Assembly (NCBI GenBank): GCA_003008705.1
Contig: PDUO01000014.1
Span: 904,696 to 968,695, forward strand
Length of the DNA: 64,000 bases
Direction: 5' to 3'
Origin: Pezicula radicicola
Taxonomy: Eukaryota; Ascomycota; Leotiomycetes; Helotiales; Dermateaceae
Shown here in pieces: positions 1 through 10,657 of the stretch. Positions within the stretch are counted from its first letter, which is position 1, and the number at the start of each line of letters is the position of its first letter. The notes below the pieces were generated by a model. The model was not told the DNA's origin. It saw nothing but the letters and a program-made list of their open reading frames with translations, and ran no database searches. Position numbers and translations under genes: made by a program.

Positions 1-219
1 ATCTCCACGGTTTTGAATGATACTTTGGCTATTACTATGCAAAGCTGGTTTACGACTTTTGCCGAGACTGGAAACCCGAATCGAGAGGGTTTACCTGAGT
101 GGCCGGTTTATGGGAGGGAGGCTAAGATTTTGAATCTTAATCAGACGTTTATTGAGGAGATTGTTGATCCGACGCAGAATGAGAGGTGTGCTTGGTGGCA
201 GCAGGCTTTGTATCGGTAG
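1..219 (+). CDS. Type-B carboxylesterase/lipase, C-terminal end (partial)
   Basis: The frame is open from the first base to a TAG at 217-219 and encodes the last 72 residues of an alpha/beta-hydrolase of the fungal type-B carboxylesterase/lipase family. The recognisable C-terminal signature is the stretch with W-x-x-F-A-x-T-G-N-P-N, followed by W-P-V-Y and a closing C-A-W-W-Q segment, where the family normally ends. The catalytic Ser, Glu and His lie upstream of the window, so activity cannot be judged. Such enzymes are usually secreted or ER-luminal ester hydrolases with broad substrate range. The 5' end is outside the window; an ATG is not required here. Sure of the family, not of the substrate. 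Confidence 0.8.
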   Translation: MSTVLNDTLAITMQSWFTTFAETGNPNREGLPEWPVYGREAKILNLNQTFIEEIVDPTQNERCAWWQQALYR

Positions 220-984
220 TAGTTTTTGGTTGTATAACCAAGAAATTTTCAACTTGAAACTGCCATTACTGGGTTTGGTAACTGTGTGGTGATAAAGGCA
301 GATTGAAGCTCGGGCATCAAGAGCAAGTAGTGAATTCACAAAGTTCTTTAGCAAACATATAAAGGATGTCAAAGCCAATAAGCTTTTGTACAGAAGCGAG
401 GCTGAAGGAAAGGAAAATTGGACGGTAAAGAAGCGAGTTGTTTAATAATAGAAGGGGGTTCTCAATAAACGCTGTACTATTTACCTTTCGTACCAAAGGC
501 AAGCACAGCTACGATTCAGTAAAACAGGCTGAATTAAAGCATTGATAATGACGAAAGGGTTCCGAAACATTGCGTCAATATGACAACCTTGTGTATTCTA
601 TCAGGGTTATCTTATTGCCCAAGAAAGCAGCAATATATTTCCTTCCGCAACAATACAAAACCACTCCATCCCCAACCTCTAGACTTCAAATCTTCGAAAC
701 AACAACCTGGTCAGCGGTTAAGCTTAAAGCTCTACAGTTCACAATAGGAACTGAGTTCCTTTTCCAACGTTCGCTTTCCTGAGGTTTCTGAGCCGGTTAA
801 TCATTTGGTGGCGAGCATTATGGGGGTGTTTTGAATCTTTCTATCCAATAGGCGATTACCCAAAAGAGCACAGCCGGCAAAAAAAGGGGGGGAGGGTCAC
901 CAAAAGCAAATCAGATAGCCAAAAAATGAAGAATTTATAGCAGTATACATACAGACTAGGGAAAAAAAAGTGCAAAAAAAGAAA
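220..984. other. Intergenic, no gene seen
   Basis: Carries the 3' flank of the esterase gene and purine-rich low-complexity tracts around 880-980 (A and G runs). Short ORFs here have no recognisable protein features. Confidence 0.5.
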
Positions 985-1071
985 TCCCTTAGGGGCGAGT
1001 CGAACGCCCGACATTCGGATGAAGCTGATCAGTTACAGTCCGACGCCATAAACCAACTAGACGACCAAGGG
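985..1071 (-). tRNA. tRNA-Tyr (anticodon GUA) with a 12-base intron
   Basis: Read on the minus strand, the sequence folds into a full cloverleaf. The acceptor stem is CCCTTGG (1071-1065) with CTAAGGG (992-986, one G-U pair), the discriminator is A at 985, the D loop is the fungal tRNA-Tyr form AGTTGGTTTA, and the T arm is GGGCG-TTCGACT-CGCCC. The anticodon stem TCGGA/TCCGA encloses the loop CTGTAA followed by the extra bases CTGATCAGCTTC. An intron directly after position 37 is the standard place for nuclear tRNA introns, and tRNA-Tyr carries one in most eukaryotes. After removal the mature tRNA is 75 nt. The D-arm and T-arm closely match yeast tRNA-Tyr. It should be transcribed by RNA polymerase III from its internal A and B boxes. 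Confidence 0.93.
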
Positions 1072-1585
1072 TTGATGTTTGCTGTGTTTGTTGAGTAGGA
1101 ACTTGATATTTGAGTATTTGAATAGGTAGATTGGTGGGTGTCGAGGGGGCTGTCGGTAGCCGAGAAAAAGGGGAGTGAGGTTTGGAGAGGGCATCAATTG
1201 CGTTACCTTAAGAGATTGATGAGGTCGGGTAGTTAGTTGTTGATCATGATTTGCAGTTTGCTGGTCTTTTCTAATGGGGTTTAATTTCGCAGGTCTGTAC
1301 TTGTGTATTTGTTTTAACTACATATCGTAGATTTATTGACAGGAACTTGAGGAATATAAATACGGCAGCTTCTCTATATCTCTTGTACTTGCCAGTATAC
1401 ATACTAATTCCAATCACATTCTCTGCGATTACTTCTTCTCTACCATACCCTAACTCTCTCACTTTTCCACCACCTCCTATTGTCCACCAAGTACAATCAA
1501 TGCGTGAAAGCGTCTTTTCAAAACGATGAAATCTTTTCCTTATCTCATCATTCCAACTAAATTCGTATCCTATTCTTTGCTACAA
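1072..1585. other. Intergenic, no gene seen
   Basis: Upstream flank of the tRNA gene and 3' flank of the next minus-strand ORF. No feature I can support. Confidence 0.4.
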
Positions 1586-2068
1586 TTAATGCCTTGAAGT
1601 AGAATTCCACCTTTCCGCCAATTCCTCACATTGCTCTGTGCAATCCGGTCCCACACAATTAAAAGCAACGAGTGTGAATTTCGACACCTCGGCCAGCTTA
1701 GCAGCTGCAAAGAAAGTAATCATGATAACCATAAGCGCAGTCACATATTCGAGAACATATAATAGAAAGTCCATGTGTTGTGGCCGAGTTCTCTCGTTTT
1801 GGGGAACTGGCGTGTTTATTGAGTGGTGTACAGTTGTAGATGATCCTGAAGTTGGAGATCCTGTATTTGTAATGGAGGGATTTCTAGATTCATTGTCTTC
1901 TGTAGATTGTGATCCCGTTTTTTGGTCGACACGGGCTAGTAAATACGAGTTTATTTTATTTTGAGAAGCGTTTATCCTACGTTGAGCGGTGATGAGCAGT
2001 GTACTAATGTAAAACGCGAGGAAAAGGAAGAACAGCAGTATTATAACAAAAAGTTGCTCAAGGAACAT
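1586..2068 (-). CDS. Small two-pass membrane protein, unknown function
   Basis: A single-exon ORF of 160 aa. Residues about 5-27 form a strongly hydrophobic N-terminal segment that could be a signal anchor. A polar Ser/Thr/Asn-rich middle (about 45-95) follows, then a second hydrophobic segment (about 100-125). The C-terminus has three closely spaced cysteines (C-x4-D-C-x3-C) and ends in AERWNSTSRH. I do not recognise the family. A related segment (ERWNSASR) is found on the same strand about 950 bases upstream, near 2535-2570, and the neighbouring ORF at 2729-3298 has a similar layout, which suggests a local duplication and supports this being a real or formerly real gene. The start was chosen as the only ATG in front of the first hydrophobic segment. 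Confidence 0.4.
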   Translation of the reverse strand: MFLEQLFVIILLFFLFLAFYISTLLITAQRRINASQNKINSYLLARVDQKTGSQSTEDNESRNPSITNTGSPTSGSSTTVHHSINTPVPQNERTRPQHMDFLLYVLEYVTALMVIMITFFAAAKLAEVSKFTLVAFNCVGPDCTEQCEELAERWNSTSRH

Positions 2069-2728
2069 TTTGTAAGATATCGTAGTTAATAAATCTGATT
2101 TGATTTCGGTTCTTGTAACTGCAAAGGTAAAAGCAACTAGGCTTTACTGTAAGGTAGAGGATATTGTAAACTTTTCGGGTAACAAAGAGTCGTTTTCGGC
2201 GATCATCTCAATGTCTTTCAACCTGGCCCACAACTGTGACAAAGACATAGACACAAAGAACTTTTCAAATCAGCTATTATAGGAATAGATTATTACTGAA
2301 ATTTGTTTCCATGTTTGAGTTTAATGTACCTTGCTCAACTATCTCTTCTATCCTCGTCATTTTGATTGTCCAATATCAGTTGACTATGATCCTGGACTAT
2401 GCTCTTTCAAGTGTATTATTTTGCTGTGGTCGCTAAACACCATTCCAAATCTTCAACTTCAATCAGATATGTAGAATAGAAAAGTCTACAACAAGGAAAT
2501 ATACCATGTATTGCATTACATGTTAAAGCAACTCTACTAGCAGAATTCCATCTTTCTTGCCACCCGTTCAACACGTAGCCGCTATTCATATCCTAGTTTC
2601 CAGCTTCGTGCTGCTTCCTGAGTATTGAGCCACATGAAAGCCAACATAACTCAATATAGTCTATTTCCAACCAGCTTCCTATAAAGAGTAATTGTGTCCA
2701 AATAAATTTCAACCCATATGTCCCCTTT
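2069..2728. other. Intergenic with a duplicated C-terminal fragment
   Basis: On the minus strand, near 2535-2570, a short frame reads WQERWNSASR. It resembles the C-terminus of the 160-aa protein at 1586-2068 (AERWNSTSRH), also at the DNA level. It may be the last exon or a relic of the ORF at 2729-3298. Nothing else is recognisable. Confidence 0.35.
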
Positions 2729-3298
2729 TTATAGCCTTTGGCGGGAAACAAAAATCTGGATCCAATAAAGCACAATCTTCTCCCAGTACATAAAGTTACG
2801 AACATTCATGGTCTTTTCTTTACTGTTCCCGTACGACCGGAGATGAGAGTTTCGTGATTCTTCATTCACATTGAAACGTATCAAGCAGAATCGGGTCTGA
2901 AAGTTGACGAGTGCATATGTTGATTTCTTTCCTGACTTTGACGTGAAAAGGTTGAAAAGTATGATTATTGCAGAGATCTTTGCGTAGTCGGGGATCGCTG
3001 GCATCGACTTGAGGAGTGGCATCAAGAACTTTCGAGCTTTAGGCTTGAAAGCGCCATTGGAGGGTATCATTTGGATGTTTGAAGGCGGAGATAGTAACTC
3101 AGTTGCGCAACTATGGGATTTCCTAAGTTGGAAGGATGGGTTGGGGTGGCGATATAGAGAGCCGTCTAGGAACCGTATAATATGAGCTTCGAATTCGTCT
3201 TTTTGGCGAGTCTGGAGCGAGTTGGTGAAGAGGAGATAGGAAAGTAAGAGAAGGAAAATGGCTGAAAGAAAGTTGGGGAAAAGTGACATAGCCTGCAT
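2729..3298 (-). CDS. Hypothetical membrane protein, possible diverged paralogue of its neighbour
   Basis: An ORF of 189 aa with an N-terminal hydrophobic segment (about 8-25) and a second one (about 107-117) in a context reading D-Y-x8-I-I-I-L-F. This matches the layout of the 160-aa ORF at 1586-2068 (E-Y, hydrophobic helix, S-K-F-T-L-V-A-F versus K-S-T-Y-A-L-V-N-F here). After about residue 130 the similarity stops, while the matching C-terminal fragment lies downstream near 2550 on the same strand. Either an intron or a disrupting insertion separates the two. Function unknown; it could be a decaying duplicate. The true 3' end is uncertain. Confidence 0.3.
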   Translation of the reverse strand: MQAMSLFPNFLSAIFLLLLSYLLFTNSLQTRQKDEFEAHIIRFLDGSLYRHPNPSFQLRKSHSCATELLSPPSNIQMIPSNGAFKPKARKFLMPLLKSMPAIPDYAKISAIIILFNLFTSKSGKKSTYALVNFQTRFCLIRFNVNEESRNSHLRSYGNSKEKTMNVRNFMYWEKIVLYWIQIFVSRQRL

Positions 3299-4294
3299 GT
3301 TGTACGTGAAGAGGATGCGTTGTAAGATAGTAAAGGCTAAAATCGAATTCCTGATTCTAATATAAGGAAAAGAAAAGGGCAGCTAAAAATGATGAGAGTT
3401 AATAGCAAGTTGACTAAAAAGTATCTTATAAATTTTCCTAGCTAAAAAGAAATAAAGAAAGTTATCGTAAGTTCATTGAAAATTGAAACTTTGTTACAGA
3501 GTGAATATATAAAGAAGTTTCAGGAAACGTGTGACTTGTGTTAAACAGATAATGTCACTTTCTGCTATTTACTTATTTCTTTATCGAAGGAACATCTGCC
3601 GTGTTTTATGTATTTCATTATTCAAGACAGGCTTTGACTGTACCCTCTTAGCTGGAGACCTGCACTGCCCAACACACCAATTCTATCTCAGACACAAATA
3701 CCAATTATCACTTATACTTTCCACAACGATTCATCTGGAGATCCTCGGGCAAGTTGTGTAGTTACTGCAATCAAGAAGCTACAATCTTTTCAATAAGCAA
3801 CTTCATGGCGTTGACAATTAAGGTATTGTGTGAGCATTAATGCTTTCTATGTCTCGCCGAGATTACATTTTTGCTGCACCTTCGAAATTGATCAACAACT
3901 TTCTTCTTGAGAGTGGCAATAATAACAAGGAAACTCGTTAATGGCAAATACCAGTGTTGATATATTTATGCTTTATTTACATATTTATACCACCTACTCT
4001 GACTCTTTCGGGTACCTAGCAAGCAAGCATCATCCATCCATTAGGAAGGAGCTAGGTCACGTTACATTGAACCTTCCTTACGGCATATAGATAGTCTTAA
4101 CACGCTAACTCTCTAGCGCCATAGTTAGCGTCCTCTGCAACTTCTAAAGCACCAAACAACAATAATCTTCTAATCAACATCAATAATGCGATTTGTTGAC
4201 ACCAATAGGTACTTCGAGTCAACACATCACGTGCACTTCATAGATCGTTATACCCTCGTCAAAGTCCAACCAAGAACCCGTCAAACCCGCAACG
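3299..4294. other. Intergenic, AT-rich, no gene seen
   Basis: Divergent upstream region between the minus-strand membrane ORF and the chromodomain gene. The last 150 bases are C/A-rich as is usual for a fungal 5' UTR. No confident motif. Confidence 0.4.
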
Positions 4295-5169
4295 ATGCCT
4301 CGTCTTGAATCGCCCATTGATGTCGAAGACCAATTGCAAGCTGAGGCAGCGGTGCGTGAACCAACCCCATCCACAATACTAGAGTACGCATCTGCTGAGG
4401 CAACTGCTGAGGAATCTCCCGCTGCAAAGGCTGGTAAGAGAGCTACGAAGGCAGGCAAGGGATTTGCAAAGAGAGGTCAGAAAGCTGCAGCAAAGGGAGA
4501 GGGCCGCCGTGTCTCTGCGCGACAACTCTCTATCCAGAATGCAGCTGCTTCTAGCACGCCAAAGAAACGCCGTCTACGCGGTGTAAGTTCTTTGAACACC
4601 ATTTTCTCAGCAGCAACCGAATAACATCGTCACTTTCATCTTCCACTTCGGCTTGATGATCAACATGCTAATAGATCTTGTAGGTATTGATGGATGCAGC
4701 CAAGCCTACCAAGGTAACAAAAGCGCGCAACAGCCCTAAGGCAAAGAAGACCAGAACAAGTGCTGCGGCCAAGGCGAAGAAGAATGAAACAAAGACCACA
4801 GCTGCTGTTGCATCCAAGGTAAGTCTCTTACATTGGAGCACACTCATCTCAACATATTCTTTGACGAATATGTACTTGCTTTGTATCATCGTCAGTTTCA
4901 TCTCATGCTAACGTTTATCTTTATAGACTCGCAAGGGAAAAGCTCCCGAACCCAAAAAAGTCTTTAACAGGGAGCTGAAGTCGGCCGCGCTCGAGTGGGA
5001 GGTAGAGACTATCAGAGATTCGAAGATTAACAAGAAGGGAGAGCGCAAGTATCTTGTCAAGTGGGTTGGATATCCGGAATCCGAGAACACCTGGGAGCCC
5101 GAGGTCAACCTTAACAATTCTACCGACAAAATTGCAGAATATGACGAAGCCAACCCCGATAAGCCTTGA
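4295..5169 (+). CDS. Chromodomain protein with basic Ala/Lys-rich N-terminus
   Basis: Three exons, 4295-4582, 4684-4818 and 4927-5169, all in phase 0, give a 221-aa protein. Both donors are GTAAGT; acceptors are TTGTAG and TTATAG with GCTAAT/GCTAAC branch sites. Residues about 30-160 are rich in Ala, Lys and Arg, resembling linker-histone-like DNA-binding tails. Residues about 164-205 form a chromodomain: E-W-E-V-E-T-I, then Y-L-V-K-W-V-G-Y, then N-T-W-E-P-E-V-N-L. The aromatic cage for methyl-lysine is present as W, W and Y, the first W replacing the Tyr usual in HP1. No chromoshadow domain follows, so this is not a full HP1. A nuclear histone-methylation reader is the likely role; alternatively, solitary chromodomains of this kind occur in transposon-derived proteins, but no transposon remains are seen beside it. 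Confidence 0.88.
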
Positions 5170-6387
5170 TTCAACTTAGATACTCTTCCATCTGCGGCCT
5201 CGCACCTCTACGATCTAACGATAATCACGTTACAGCACTCGCTCGCAGAAATACTTCGGGGTTTCAGTTTGGTTCATTGAAATTGGACTAAAACAGGCTT
5301 TCCCCTCGAATTTCGAGGTGGTCATTAAATCCAAATTTCTTTACAAAGAATGTAGGGAACAGGACAGGGTTTTCAAGAGATTTCGCCTTTTGATAGCCTT
5401 TGATACCTTCCGGAGCTTCCGCTTATTTCATATGTTACTTACGACTTTACTTTGGTGGTGGGATGATTACAAGTGAGGCTTGCTGGTTATGAATGTACAC
5501 CAGGCCTGATATGAAGTGGTTGCTCTTTCATGGAAAGGAATCGAAATTTGCAGAATTTTTGCAACACTGTGTCATCTAGTTCATCATTCATAAGTCGCTC
5601 AGATGTGCAACAATGATGATTCCTATGACCAATTCACTCCTCAAACCAGACTATGCCATCGTGACTTTCCCAGGTGCCAGCGCCAGCCAACACTACTTCG
5701 TAATTAACAGAGCGAAAGATAGAGTCACTTGACCTGAATATTCAAATAGTAAATAGCTAAGTGCTAGCATTCTATTATCATCATACTATGCAATGGTTGT
5801 TACATTTCATTCAAGGAACTTCACATCATTTCCAACAGCATACATTGCGGGCTTCCTCAAGTTTCTTCACTAGAATGGCTGTGTTCCGTATACCTCGAAG
5901 ATTCAACAATTTCGCAACCTTATAATAATCAGGAATACTTGGCGGACCACTTGGCCCCCAGAACACCGTACCTCAACAAGCATATTTCATGTGTCGAAGG
6001 TACCACTCAGCAAAGACATTGTCAAGTTGGGAATATCAAGACATATCTGGTATATCGTGTTGATTGCTTTGTAAATTTTAGTTCTCAATAGCTATCCATC
6101 TGAGTAGCTCACTTGATTTGCGTAACTCACTTGATATATAACTCTAATTAATGGATGCAATTTGTACGGTACCTCCTTGCATATTTTTCTGCTATTCAAG
6201 ACGGTGAGATGTGGCCTCGTCGCTAGCGAGTCGTTCTGGACCTTATGTAAGCAGAATTTCTTTCTTTGGTGCTTCTCAGCCTCGTGCCATTTCATCTCAC
6301 CACATCTTCTTCACTGAAGTAGTGCTTCCAACTCCGCATCTCCAAATTCCTCTCTCTAGCTCTCTACTTCTTTGCACCATCGCCAAT
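5170..6387. other. Intergenic with a short 18-base repeat pair
   Basis: No gene seen. Contains two copies of the dispersed 18-base repeat at 6104-6136 and a pyrimidine-rich 5' leader just before the MPDU1-like gene. Confidence 0.4.
6104..6136 (+). repeat. 18-base dispersed repeat, two units
   Basis: Reads GAGTAGCTCACTTGATTT followed directly by GCGTAACTCACTTGAT. These are two adjacent copies of the family consensus GAGTAACTCACTTGATTT that is abundant around 37.5-41.6 kb and 50.1-50.4 kb. Confidence 0.7.
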
Positions 6388-7321
6388 ATGGATTCTCTTC
6401 GTGCAGCTCTGCAACCGGTCACCCATAACCTCCCAGAACCCATCGCGCAACTCGGAACCTCCATCCTCGGCGATGCTTGCTACAAGACTCTCATCTTGGA
6501 TATCGATCCTTCATCGTCGGAATGTCTGAAACTTGCCATCTCAAAGGGCCTTGGGATTGGCATTATAGGGGCTAGCACAATCGTGAAAGTCCCACAGATC
6601 CTGAAGCTCCTGTCCTCGAAATCGGCGTCCGGAATCTCCTTCCTTTCCTACCTCCTCGAAACCTCTGCTATGCTCATCTCCCTTGCATATAACGTTCGAA
6701 AGGGATTCGCATTCAGCACATTTGGCGAGACGGTTCCTATTGTGGTGCAGAACGTGGTTATCGCCGTGTTGGTCCTCAATTATAGCGGACAGAAGACTGC
6801 CGCTGCTGTTTTTGTTGCTGGTTTGGCTGCGAGTGCCGCGTCGCTGTTCAGTGATAATGTGATTGATATGGGCACTTTGAGTTACTTGCAGGCTGGTGCA
6901 GGCGTTTTGGGCGTTGCGAGCAAGCTTCCTCAAATTGCCGCTGTTTGGTCGGAAGGTGGAACTGCACAATTGAGTGCTTTTGCTGTAAGTTGTTGTCGTC
7001 TCGGGGATATATCTTCTGTAATTTGATACTGACTACTGCGGCGTATAGGTCTTCAACTACCTCGCCGGATCCCTCTCTCGAATCTTCACAACTTTGCAGG
7101 AGGTGGACGACAAGCTCATTCTGTACGGCTTCGTCGCTGGCTTCACGTTGAACCTTATTTTGGCTATTCAAATGGTTTACTACTGGAATGCGCCAAGCAG
7201 CAAGCCTATGAAGATCAAGCACAAGGGACCGCAGAAGATGGCGCCAGTAACATCGGCTGGTAAATCCACTGCTACTTCAACACCCAAGGGGAAGAGCCCA
7301 ACTACGAGGAGACGTGGTTAA
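6388..7321 (+). CDS. MPDU1-like PQ-loop protein (mannose-P-dolichol utilisation)
   Basis: Two exons, 6388-6984 and 7049-7321, joined in phase 0 by a 64-base intron (GTAAGT donor, CTGAC branch, GTATAG acceptor), give 289 aa. The protein matches the mannose-P-dolichol utilization defect 1 family: N-terminal helix, then first PQ-loop repeat with the motif VKVPQILKL and S-x4-G-I-S-F (about residues 60-85), and second PQ loop with SKLPQIAAVW (about 178-187). The C-terminal helices have F-N-Y-L-A-G-S-L-S-R-I-F-T, typical of the family, followed by a Lys/Thr-rich cytosolic tail. In animals the family acts in the ER membrane in use of dolichol-phosphate mannose and glucose; the fungal role is inferred by homology. 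An in-frame ATG-less extension upstream exists, but the ATG at 6388 is the first in the frame and matches the family start. Confidence 0.9.
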
Positions 7322-8583
7322 GCATTTCTAGGCCTAATTTCCTTGCCTTTTTGTATTTGAGATTTGCTGTATTGACTCCTGCGATAGGCAGTTGCAGTCT
7401 TGATGATACTTTAATGAGATTTGTCTCCACGATCTCCACAGTTTGCACTCTGTAAGCTTGTATCGATGCCTTTGATGATTCATCATTAACCTCTTGACTT
7501 GGTCATTGCCATTACGCCCCGTAGGTCAAATACTACTAGTGGCAGAAGGTTAGAAAGTTCAATCTCTTTTTATACGTGAAGTTTCAAGATATGACAACAA
7601 CTGAAACCATGCTGAAAGCCTTCTAGCTAGAACCTCACTGCCCTTCGTCAAGACTCAGGAAACTCAGTGGTTTGCTTCAGCATTCAGCTTTACTTTGTCT
7701 ATGACCTTTAGTCTTAACTGAGATTTCAATCATTGGAGCCTAAGAAACGTTAACCACATTCACAGCAAGTTGAAGTTGGGAGTTGGAAGTTGTGAGGGCT
7801 TCAGATTACATAAAAGAAGTCTCTTTATAACTTCAAATTCTAAAATGTTCTTGGTTATAGTTGTTCAAACTAGGTGAATTCTGTTGTTCGCACTTTGATT
7901 TACTTTCTCTTAGTATATTAACATTCAGGCACCGAATAAGGTCCACCGCGTCTAGAGTAACTTTTAGGGGAGGTTGAAAATTTACCGTCCCAATGCATCT
8001 TGATAAACACCAACTATTGAAAACGTTGGCTACAGAGAGAATAGTTACTACTAAAGAACTAGATTATATCTTCCAGCTTGTATCTCGGCCAATGGAAGGA
8101 TTTTTGTCATTGCTTCAGCAGTTGGCACAGTATACACTATTATCACTGTTGTATTCGATTAGGCTAGAGTTATTCTGTGGAAGGAGGGTATATCCATATG
8201 CCAATTTCTCGCTTCATGCTGGGTCGGGCTTGAGCGAAGCAGTTGATTTATCGGCGTGAGATGATTTGATTCGGTGTTATTCATCTAGCTACTTTATCCA
8301 TGAGAAATATGAGGACAGGTAGTCTTCGAATATTTTCTTGAAATTGTATTTGTCTGGAAATCTGGATATGACAGGCGTAACTATCACGGATGCATATGCA
8401 GGATGACAGCAGCCCCGTGTCAGAATGGTCAGAATGGTCAGATCAGATGCTGCGCTAGGCTTCATCCGGCTAGGTTCTGAGGGACGACATACGAATATCA
8501 CGACCATCGATTGTTGACAATCGACAACAACTCCAAATTTAACTCAGCTGCCAGACATCTACGGACTCCTCTTCACATTAGCT
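7322..8583. other. Intergenic, AT-rich
   Basis: Contains an 88-codon ORF at 7993-8259 without recognisable features, which I did not call. Otherwise nothing seen. Confidence 0.4.
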
Positions 8584-9397
8584 ATGAACTCCGCATGGAC
8601 ACCGTATTTGAAGTCTTTGGAGGATGACTGGACTAGCATAACGGATCCTGTTGAGCGGAAGCGAGCTCAGAATAGGCTCTCACAGCGAGCAAGACGTACT
8701 CGTACGGTTCTTGGTTGCGCGATTGCGACAAGAAATGTACTGACAAACGATACTAGGGTCAAAGCTCGTCAACAGACAGAGGAACGACTTAATGCAGTCT
8801 CCCAGACAAATCGAGGGTAGTTCTGGAGAGACCAATAATGCTGACTCAAGATCTGGGTATCAGCCTTTGCCTACTAATGCTTCAGTTGATTTGAGCGTTT
8901 TCGGCAATCAAATCTCAGGTACTTTCCAAAGCCAAGTATCTTCAGATCCCACAAGAGATAATCACTTTATCGTTATGCATAGCATGACCACCTTTGCAGC
9001 CTTCCAATGTATCACCACCATCCTCCAACTCGCCTGCATGCAAGATAGTGGCTTCAACATCACTGCACTTCCATCTACTTTACCACCGGCCATTGCGCCA
9101 ACCTTACAGCAGCAGATAGTCCCACACAAACCGTACATTGACATGTTGCCATGGTCTTCATTGCGAGACCGAATCTTAAATTCACTCATGGTGATCAATG
9201 AAGCAGAATTTCTTCAGGATATGGGATCAGGTGATTTGAAAGTCTGGGGCTCGACCCCTTGGGACCCCATGGGATGGGAAGTCGGGTCGGAATTTGCAAG
9301 GAAATGGTGGTTTTTGATGGATGATGGTATTATGCATGCGACGAACTTTTGGAGAGGTCAGAGGGGAGAAGAGGCTTTGGTGCTGACTCCATTATGA
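8584..9397 (+). CDS. bZIP-DUF3425 transcription factor
   Basis: Two exons, 8584-8701 and 8757-9397, with a 55-base intron (GTACGG donor, CTGAC branch, ACTAG acceptor) give 252 aa. The junction restores a frame reading R-T-R-S-K-L across the splice. Residues about 18-35 are the basic region of a fungal bZIP factor: D-P-x-E-R-K-R-A-Q-N-R-L-S-Q-R-A-R-R. As is common in this class, a full leucine zipper is not evident after it. Residues about 155-235 form the DUF3425 domain, recognisable from P-H-x4-I-D-x-L-P-W-x-x-L-R-D-R, then W-G-x-x-P-W-D-P-x-G-W-E-V and F-x-x-K-W-W-F-L-x-D. Such proteins are nuclear and often sit beside metabolic genes; the dehydrogenase 270 bases downstream on the same strand could be a target, which is inference. 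Confidence 0.88.
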
Positions 9398-9670
9398 TTG
9401 ACAAACTGGTACGAATGATATGACGCGCTAAAGTGGAACCTTAACCTCATTCCTCCATAGTGCAATGCACTCTGACAGACTGACAAGCCTCACTCTTAGC
9501 GTGTTATGGCCTTCCAAGATCCGAAGACATCTTCCAGGCTGGATGCATTCCGCTATCATGCGTCCTCTTGTTTCCTTATAACTCCTTGCATAGCCGCTCA
9601 TTTTTGATTGATACATTTCCTACATCTACCAGTTCGTTCACTCTTCTCAACACCTCAACCTTCCTCAATC

Positions 9671-10657
9671 ATGGGAGGACTTATCACACAATTTTTCCCA
9701 CCGAGTCCAACTTTCACTGAAAAGGATATCCCTTCTCTAGTGGGCAAGGTCTTCATCGTTACTGGAGGAAATTCGGGCGTCGGACTTGAGGTCGTCAAAA
9801 TTCTCTACTCCAAAGGTGGCACAATCTACATCGCCGGCCGCTCTCCAATCAAAATTGCCGCTGAAATCGAGGCCATAAAGTCCACTTATACTGCAAGCCG
9901 CGGACACATCAAAAGTCTTCCTCTCGACCTTAGCGACTTGAGTACGATCCCAACCTGCGCTTCTACCTTCCTTGCCCAAGAATCCCGCCTGGATGTTCTT
10001 TGGAACAATGCGGCTGTTAGCCGGGCTCCTGTCGGCAGCACAAGTGTTCAAGGCCACGAAGCCCACATAGCCACCAACTGCCTCGGATCTTTCCTCTTAA
10101 CTAAACTTCTGCTTCCTGTCCTTCTCCTAACCGCAGATGTCTCGCCTAAAGCCAGCGTGCGTGTAGTATTCACATCTTCGGGAATTATCGATGTGACTGG
10201 CCCTCCAGGTGGTGTCTCGCTTGCCAAGCTGGTCCCTGGTAACTTCTCCAAAGATATATCATGGAACTACAGTGCCTCGAAGGCTGGAAACTGGCTTGTG
10301 GCCTCAGAGTTTGACAGACGATTCCGCAAAAATGGGATTGTGTGTGTGACGCAGAGCCCAGGGACTTTAAAAACTAAGTCGTGGGGTCAGGCACCGTGGC
10401 TAATGTGGCTGTTGATGTTGCCGTTTATGCATGAGCCTAAGATGGGGGCGTATACGGAGTTGTGGGCTGGGCTTAGTCACGATGTGAAATGTGAAGATGG
10501 AGGGAGGTATGCTATACCATGGGGAAGGTGGCACCCAAGCCCGAGGAAAGATATCCTCGAGAGCTTGAAGACGAAAGAGGAGGGTGGGACAGGCCTTGCG
10601 GCGCAGTTTTGGGAGTGGTGTGAGGAACAGACAAAGGAGCATGCTGGAGTTGACTGA
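9671..10657 (+). CDS. Short-chain dehydrogenase/reductase
   Basis: A single exon of 328 aa. The Rossmann cofactor motif TGGNSGVG is at residues 31-38, the NNA motif at 112-114, and the catalytic Ser170, Tyr200 and Lys204 (Y-S-A-S-K) are all present, so the enzyme should be active as an NAD(P)H-dependent oxidoreductase. Arg57 after the second strand (A-G-R-S) suggests NADPH preference. The sequence belongs to the fungal branch related to retinol and WW-domain oxidoreductases; the substrate is not predictable. The ATG at 9671 follows CAATC, a fair initiation context; the frame is open 63 bases further upstream without an ATG. The family's C-terminal Trp-rich segment (F-W-E-W-C) is complete. Confidence 0.92.
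   Translation: MGGLITQFFPPSPTFTEKDIPSLVGKVFIVTGGNSGVGLEVVKILYSKGGTIYIAGRSPIKIAAEIEAIKSTYTASRGHIKSLPLDLSDLSTIPTCASTFLAQESRLDVLWNNAAVSRAPVGSTSVQGHEAHIATNCLGSFLLTKLLLPVLLLTADVSPKASVRVVFTSSGIIDVTGPPGGVSLAKLVPGNFSKDISWNYSASKAGNWLVASEFDRRFRKNGIVCVTQSPGTLKTKSWGQAPWLMWLLMLPFMHEPKMGAYTELWAGLSHDVKCEDGGRYAIPWGRWHPSPRKDILESLKTKEEGGTGLAAQFWEWCEEQTKEHAGVD

Noticed and set aside
6541..7222. Two ORFs of 142 and 124 codons antisense to the MPDU1-like gene
   Set aside because: Explained as the complement of a well-supported coding region with a matching family.
7993..8259. An 88-codon ORF upstream of the bZIP gene
   Set aside because: Lies in AT-rich intergenic DNA, no domain, no splice-compatible partner.
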